DNA of 64,000 bases from NCBI GenBank assembly GCA_050084515.1, contig CM114271.1:54746001-54810000 (forward strand), in the 5' to 3' direction. Under the pieces are notes generated by a model. It made no database searches. It worked only from the letters and a program-made list of their open reading frames with translations, and was not told where the DNA came from. Position 1 is the first letter of the stretch; every line of letters starts with the position of its first letter. Below are positions 57,940 through 64,000 of the stretch, in pieces. The translations under genes were made by a program, and so were the position numbers. The stretch comes from Blasia pusilla (taxonomy: Eukaryota > Marchantiophyta > Marchantiopsida > Blasiales).

Positions 57940-59120
57940 TTGGAGATTTCTTAATTTTTTTAGTTGAGTTTTAGACTCGTGGAAAATGTAAGGTTCTCAT
58001 ATTTTCTTTTGATAGATCTATATAATTGAAAAAGTTGAGATTTAATGAGACCTGTTCATCCGAGGATTTTTGTGTTTTTGTGACACACACATATTACTTT
58101 ACTAAAAAGAGTTTAATTCGAAAAGAATAATTAAATGGAGAAGGGAAAAGAAGGCGGAGGCTTTCTAAAATTTGAAAATCGATCGGGAAAATTTGAACCC
58201 TCTATCCTCACTTGCTTTGATGTATCCGATGGTTTCCCATCCTATTTTCTATATTTATATATATTATCTTTCTTTTCCATCTAGTATGTCCGGTTATCCT
58301 TAACATGTTTTTAATAATTGAAAACATTTAGAGATTTTTTTAAAATTCTTTGAATTGTATTTTAGATAGTGGAAAATTGAAGGTTTTGATATTTTAATTT
58401 GAGTAATACTTCTTTATGGCCCTTACATACTTTTTTTTTTCTCCATCTGGTATATCCATAACACATGTTCAAATAATTGAAAATTTTGGAAATTTTTCTT
58501 AAATTCTTTGAGTTAGTTTTAGATCCATGGAAAATTGAAGGTTTTGATATTTTATTTTGATGAATACTTCTTTACAATCTTTATATATATATATAACACA
58601 ACTTTAAAAAAGGGAAAAATCTCCAAATTTTCCAATTAAACACGTGTTATGGACATACTAGATGGAGAAAAAAAAATTCCTCAAAAGAAAATATCAAAAC
58701 CTTCAATTTTCCTTTGATCTAAAATACAACTCAAAGAATTAAAGAAAAATCTCCAAATGTTTTTCAATTATTAAACACATGTTAAGGATAATTAGACATA
58801 CTAGATGGAAAAGAAGAAGTACATCAGGGAAGTAAAGAAATCTTAGAAGGTTGCTCATGCTATGAAAGAGCGATCTCCAAATTTTAAAAAGCCTCCGCCC
58901 CTCCTTTCTCTTTTCCATTTAATTATTTCATATATGTTTAATAATTGAAAAATATGGAAGTTTTTCTTAAATTCTTTGAGCTGTGTTTCTGATCCGTGGA
59001 AAATTGAAGTTTTTGATATTTTATCTAGATGAATACTTCTTTACAATCCTTTTATATATATATATATATATTCTCCATCTAGTCTGTCCAGGTGTCCTTC
59101 CCAAGTGTTTAATAATTGAG
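57940..59120. repeat. AT-rich repeat in direct and inverted copies
   Basis: A unit of about 130-150 bp contains 'ctccatctagtatgtcc', 'aataattgaaaa', 'tttcttaaattctttgag' and 'ggaaaattgaaggttttgat'. Direct copies lie at about 57946-58020 (partial), 58283-58415, 58441-58580 and 58929-59115. Inverted copies lie at 58611-58813. The direct copy at 58441-58580 and the inverted pieces that follow can fold into a long hairpin. 'ttgctc.tgctatg' and 'cc.tttctcttttccatttaatta' blocks near 56590-56690 and 58850-58930 belong to the same family. Confidence 0.75.
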
Positions 59121-61949
59121 TTGTCCTCCTCCCCCCTCTCTCAAAGGGCTGCATTATGGATAAGTATTTACTAACATGATATTGTAGGTGATTTAGATCG
59201 AGATCAATTACACCGGTTCTAATTTTGACATATTCTAAAGAGGTATCCTTAATCAATTTTGTCAGGCCATGGACGGACGAGGAATCAACAAACTAGGGAA
59301 TTAAGAGAATATGATTTTTCTTTGATAAAAGAGTCAAGATTATTGAGGAGATGGAGCAGAAAAGCTAAATAACCATGCAATATTATTATATCGATAAAAA
59401 AATTGAATTGATTTCATCCGATGACATATATGCAGTTTGGATTAAGATTGACCTACTTACCCAATAATTTATTTATACACTTTTGTAAAGGTTTGACAAC
59501 CTAACAATGGACGATAAAACCAAATACAAAATGAACTCAGTTACATATATCCTCATTAAACAAAACAAAAATCAAGAATTTCTGCTTAGGAAGATCAAGA
59601 ACTTTGAAGGTACCAAGTCTTGCTAGAAGTGGACATGTGAGAATATCTGTGGGCATATATAGGGATTTTTTGTTGAAAGAGATTAAGAAGAAGTCCCAAT
59701 CAAAGGAGGAAACTTAGTTAAAGTTATCTTTTGGGGACGAGAATATTTGGGTTTTTTAGCAAGGAAAGATTAAGTTCGAAATTGTTTAAGAACATTTAAA
59801 AAAAAGTTAGAGTTAATATATGTTATTTTGTGAATGAATGACATGTTTCAAATCATGGTCTTCCATTATACCACGATTAACCATAGTAAGTGGGACTTGG
59901 TGTAGTTTATACTCAAGATCTCTAAGTAAATAAAATTTCTTTTTTTTGGTTCTCTCTAATGCATGCATACAAAAAGATCTCACCAAGAAAATTTCAAATA
60001 TTCAAAGAATGTCCCAAAAATTCTTTTCATTCTAGTTCTCTTGAGCACACCTAGTAGGAATAAGAATTTTTTTCTACATATTGAAAGAATTTCCAAAAAA
60101 GGGAAAATATGACCCTTTTTTTTTTCAAATTACAATGTTTCGACCCTATCTTTCCAATTACTCCAGCCTAGAACTTGTGCATGATAGTAGTGATCATGTT
60201 ATATGTTAGAACACTTTCTCATTGAAGAGTCAAGGAAAATCTCTTACAATAAAAAATAGCTTTAAGAACATCAATTTTTAAGAGAATATCCCCCCCGCGC
60301 GCTCAACCAATATTTTGTTCTTGTAGTAGATAGAGATTTTATTTCCAAAATGAAATCAATCTCCTAGAACCCTAAAAAATTAACTTATGTCGACATGTGA
60401 CATTATTCTTATTCAAGAGACATGGGCTTTCCAAACTAGAAGAGGAATAATAATGCTTTGCGTTAATAACAATATGGCAAGTTTTGACCTTTTGAGACGA
60501 AGTTGTATATGAAGTAAAGTATATACCAAAGTGTTGGGTCTATGTCCATGAAAGGCTAAGAGATTATGATCAAGGGTCTTAGTTGTAGTTTCAACGACGC
60601 CTAGACGCTTCTATTTGATGAAGGGTCTTAGTCTTTGGGTCGTCAATACTAGGGCTCCCACACGCTTAGGATCCTCAAATCCATGTCTTTTTTAAGATTA
60701 TGAAATTTGGGTCATGGGTATTAGGCCTTGGTTCAAGCTAACTGTTGAGACTCTAGAGTTGTGTAATGAGGTTGCAATTGGATCCCACTTTGGAAGTGTG
60801 GAGTTGGAAGACAACCGGGGGTAGTCACACTCACTAAGCTCACATTTGATTTTCCTTGCAAAGCACGATGCCTATTGCCCAACACAAGCTCTCCATGACC
60901 TTGCTTTGCTCTCTTGATTGTATGCTCATCTACACACAACACACGTAATCACTAAAGTCTCAACGCTTACTCGTGTTTCTAAGTTTGTTATCGAATTTGC
61001 TCTTGCACGTTCATGCTCATTGGGCAAGTTATTTAGAGGATGGGAAATGGTCTCCATGAGCAAAGTTTTTTGCGTGTAGGCTCCACAAATTTGCTGCAAT
61101 CTGCTCCATCATCAGGCCTCGTGTTGTGCGTCCGTACAAGGCGCACTATCTTTGGTCTGGAAGTCGAGTCTCGTCTTGCTAAGCAATTGCTACAGCTATT
61201 TGAAATTCATCTTGATTGCTCCAGCTACTCAAACATTCCACGTGGTAAATGTGCCCTTGATGTATTTAGTGTTCTCCTTGATGTATGTTGTTTCATCTAT
61301 TTGAATGACTCGTAAATGGCCTTTGAGTTTAGAGATTACAACTTTGAATGTGGCAATAATAGTTTGTATTTGGTGGCACTATTCTTTCCCTTAGTATATC
61401 ATATCTTTACTCACTCTGTCCTTGCTTCTGAATCTCATTGTAATTCATAGCCTAACAAAACAATCCAATTGAGGACATTGAGTGCTTTTCTTTTGTAGTG
61501 AATCAAATTTACTACCGCGTGGTTTAGGATATAAATGGGGATAAACTATAACCCCAACTTGAATAGAAAGTAACTAGTTCTAGGGGCACTTTTCCTTCCT
61601 GTAAGAGGAAAGAGTCCCTTACAGACTTAGAGTTTAACAAAAAAACACAAAAATGACCTTGTAGAGTAAGTAGAACAAGTTTTGCACGTTGACCAAAATT
61701 TGGTTGATACTCTTAAATCCAAGATTGAAAAGAATAAAAAAACTTTGGAGAGATCGATGGCACACTAAATTTCATTGGATTGAATTTGAGCCTTATACAT
61801 GATGAGAAATTAAAGGAAAATTAGCCTTTGCCACTCATGGAGCCATGAATGTAAAGATATCAATCTTCCATGATCATGGTAACTTGGTAAGTCATGATAC
61901 ACTAAATTAGCATGTATTTTTCACTATGGGAAGAGAAAGGTATAGCTGA
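59121..61949. other. no gene recognised
   Basis: AT-rich DNA. The 91-codon open frame at 61040-61315 (starts MGNGLHEQSFLRVG) has a more even composition and a Cys-rich end, but no family can be named. 61560-61940 may hold a decayed N-terminal part of the following hAT gene. Confidence 0.4.
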
Positions 61950-63461
61950 TTCCCAAAAATCATGCAATGGAGCCTTGTTGACTCTCTTCAAGATGCTTTT
62001 TTTTTATAGCCAAGCAAAATAGAACATCTACGTTTTCAATTCCCTAGGCTTTACAACTTCTCAAGGCTATTTTTGCTAACATAACTAAGTCAATGTATGA
62101 AGATGACAAAGCTTGTGAGTCAATGATAATATATTTTTTGTAAGTTGTATAGAAAAGAGTATAAAGCAGAGTTTAATTGAGCCCTTTTTATGGACTTATT
62201 GTAGATGAGAGTATTAATCGTATTGTAATTGGTCATCTAGTGGTCTTTGTGGGATAAATAGATGAAGGACAAGAAGTCATATCCTTCCTTGGGTTGATTT
62301 TGATTGAGATTAAGGGCCGAGAGTCCATTTCAAAATTTACCATCTTTTTTTTGAGGGAGTGGAAAGGATTTAGATTTCATAGCGTTTGGATTTGATGGAG
62401 CTAGTATGATGATTGAGTCTCAAAACAAGGTTTCAACTAGATTAAAAAGGAATACAATTTTTTTGACTGATATATATTACGTGGCACATAGAAATCATTT
62501 AGCTATCCTTGCTCTAGCTAAGAGTCCTCCGTATAAGGAAATGAATGATCATGTGGATAGTATGTCTTGTTAATTTTATTGCATCTCACTTCAAGAAGAG
62601 TTCAAAATGAAAGTCTACATTGTCTTCTATTCAAAGAGAGTTGAAGAATTCTCATATGTGTATGAAACCTTGCCATAAAATTATATGGCTTAGTAGGTGG
62701 CAAGCAACAATGGCATTGTGTAACAATTTGGAGTCCATATTATTCTAGTTTAAAAGATTGATCCTAAGGATGACGATGGATTGGACTCCTTTTTATTGAA
62801 GAAGTTGATATCATTAAAAATGATCGACTATCTTTAGTTCTTAGTTTATTTATTTTACATTTTATGTTTAATCTCTATATGATATTTCAACTCAAATTTA
62901 TAGATATCACAAATGTGGCTTCTATTGTAAATATTGAGATTGCACATCTTCAAATGAATCACATTCCATGAGAGTGTGGATATGAATGCCTTACTAATAT
63001 TGAATTATACTAGCTTCCATCTTATCCCAAATTATGGGCCTAATAGTGGGGTTTTTAAATACTTACGGTATGAAATGTGGAGGTCTTTCTTTCATTCCAT
63101 CAGAATTGAAAGGGATATATAAAATAAGGATTTGGAGGAAGCTATTTTTCCCAAAACAAGTTTTCATAAGCCATATATGTGGGATTACAAGAGAGATTTG
63201 CGAAAAACAGTCAGAGGTTTGAAGATTCTCAATCCTATCGACATGCCATCGCCTAAGGGTGGTTTGAGAGATTGGGTAGTGAAAGATTTAGAAATGTTAC
63301 TTGCATTTTATGGACGAGGAAAGTTCTCACATGATGAAAGGTTCAAGAAGCCTTTGTTGGATGGATGTTGGAGCTATTCGAGACACGTTTATTATTTTCA
63401 AAATCCAAACAACAACACAATGAAAAGAAAATTCATTCAAGGGCGCGTGGCCTATGATTAG
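61950..63461 (+). pseudogene. hAT-superfamily transposase (DUF4371/ZMYM-like type), decayed
   Basis: Recognisable in order across changing frames: SPFYGLIVDESINR and GHLVVF (RNase H-fold start with the first catalytic Asp in VDES) near 62185-62250; FLGLILIEIKG; GFDGASMM near 62390 (second catalytic block, normally SDGA); TRLKRNTIFLTDIYYVAHR, then ALAKSPPYKEM near 62440-62540; KKSSK...STLSSIQRELKNS and WLSRWQATMALCNNLES near 62590-62740. 63132-63461 is an open 109-codon piece with GGLRDWVVKDLEML that may be the C-terminal side. Many stops are present. It is unrelated in position to the MITEs at 35.2-39.9 kb, although both are hAT-like. Confidence 0.75.
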
Positions 63462-64000
63462 TTGTAGAATATTTTTAATTTGAAATAAACTAACTTATCA
63501 TCATAGCCGATGTAAGAAGAATGCAATAGTAGAACACAATCTTGTGTGAGAGGGCATTCCATCTCCAAAATGTGAATTATAAAAAATGGTTTAGAAATGT
63601 TTTGGTATCCAACATTTCGAATTCGGATACAGTTCCGACAGTGTGGAGTTTAATGAGGTTCACATGCAACCAGAAAAAAGCCCCGCCAACTGGACCCCTA
63701 AAAAAAGAAAAAGAAAACTGAAAAATAGAACTTAGAAAAACTCCAAAAAATGGCAAGCCTTACAAGTGTCATGCAGGCAGTCGTACGCTTTGGGAAAAAC
63801 TGGAGACCCAATGAAAACCCCCCAAAAAATCTTCAGAACGAGAAAGCTGTCCCAGCCCTGCGACCTGGGTAGGGACTACGAAGTTGACTTATGGTAAAGA
63901 AAGTGGCAGTCTGGAATGGGCATTTAAACAGGTTATCGGGTGCACAGGTGGACTAGAGCAGTGCGTTGGCTCGTGAGCGCCGAGGGGTATAGTGCGGGAG
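63462..64000. other. no gene recognised
   Basis: Sequence from the end of the hAT remnant to the window end. The composition becomes more even and less AT-rich after 63650, but no open frame or motif can be supported. Confidence 0.4.

Overview
The window looks like nuclear DNA of a land plant with a large, repeat-rich genome. Evidence: a plant-type O-fucosyltransferase gene split by short GT-AG introns; a CACTA (En/Spm) transposon with both plant-type genes; a plant Helitron; plant-type Ty3/gypsy polyproteins; and a hAT transposase. The species cannot be fixed from the sequence. No rRNA, tRNA, CRISPR or bacterial operon features were seen.

Layout. 1-2132 (+): 3' end of a decayed Ty3/gypsy element (family A: integrase, a PHD finger, polypurine tract, LTR). 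3.4-8.6 kb (+): the one gene that looks intact, a plant GDP-fucose O-fucosyltransferase-like gene, with tandem repeats upstream and in an intron. 12.5-16.7 kb: decayed unknown genes on both strands, with a scattered short repeat. 17.1-21.0 kb (-): second family A copy (LTR, PHD finger, integrase, RNase H, RT). 21.0-22.0 kb: a solo LTR-like block. 22.0-29.6 kb (+): CACTA element with TNP2-type and TNPA-type genes and a subterminal repeat array ending at 29623; its 5' end is missing and a family B LTR fragment sits inside it. 31.66-32.18 kb: isolated LTR core. 32.8-37.9 kb (+): decayed Helitron Rep/PIF1 gene carrying a small MITE with an exact 8-bp target duplication. 39.3-39.9 kb: two more MITE copies. 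41.4-45.9 kb (+): family B Ty3-like element with gag and protease only. 46.4-47.3 kb: tandem repeats and a long CT microsatellite. 48.6-52.1 kb (-): decayed, unclassified transposase-like gene. 57.0-59.1 kb: a GC-rich block, then AT-rich direct and inverted repeats. 61.9-63.5 kb (+): decayed hAT-type transposase.

How it fits together. Almost everything except the O-fucosyltransferase gene is mobile-element DNA carrying in-frame stops and frameshifts. Two points stand out. Both family A polyproteins end in a recognisable C4HC3 PHD finger after the integrase. Three LTRs of two related families share the order repeat (about 120-126 bp), core (about 470-520 bp), the same repeat again. Gene models, splice sites and family assignments come from reading the sequence, not from searches.
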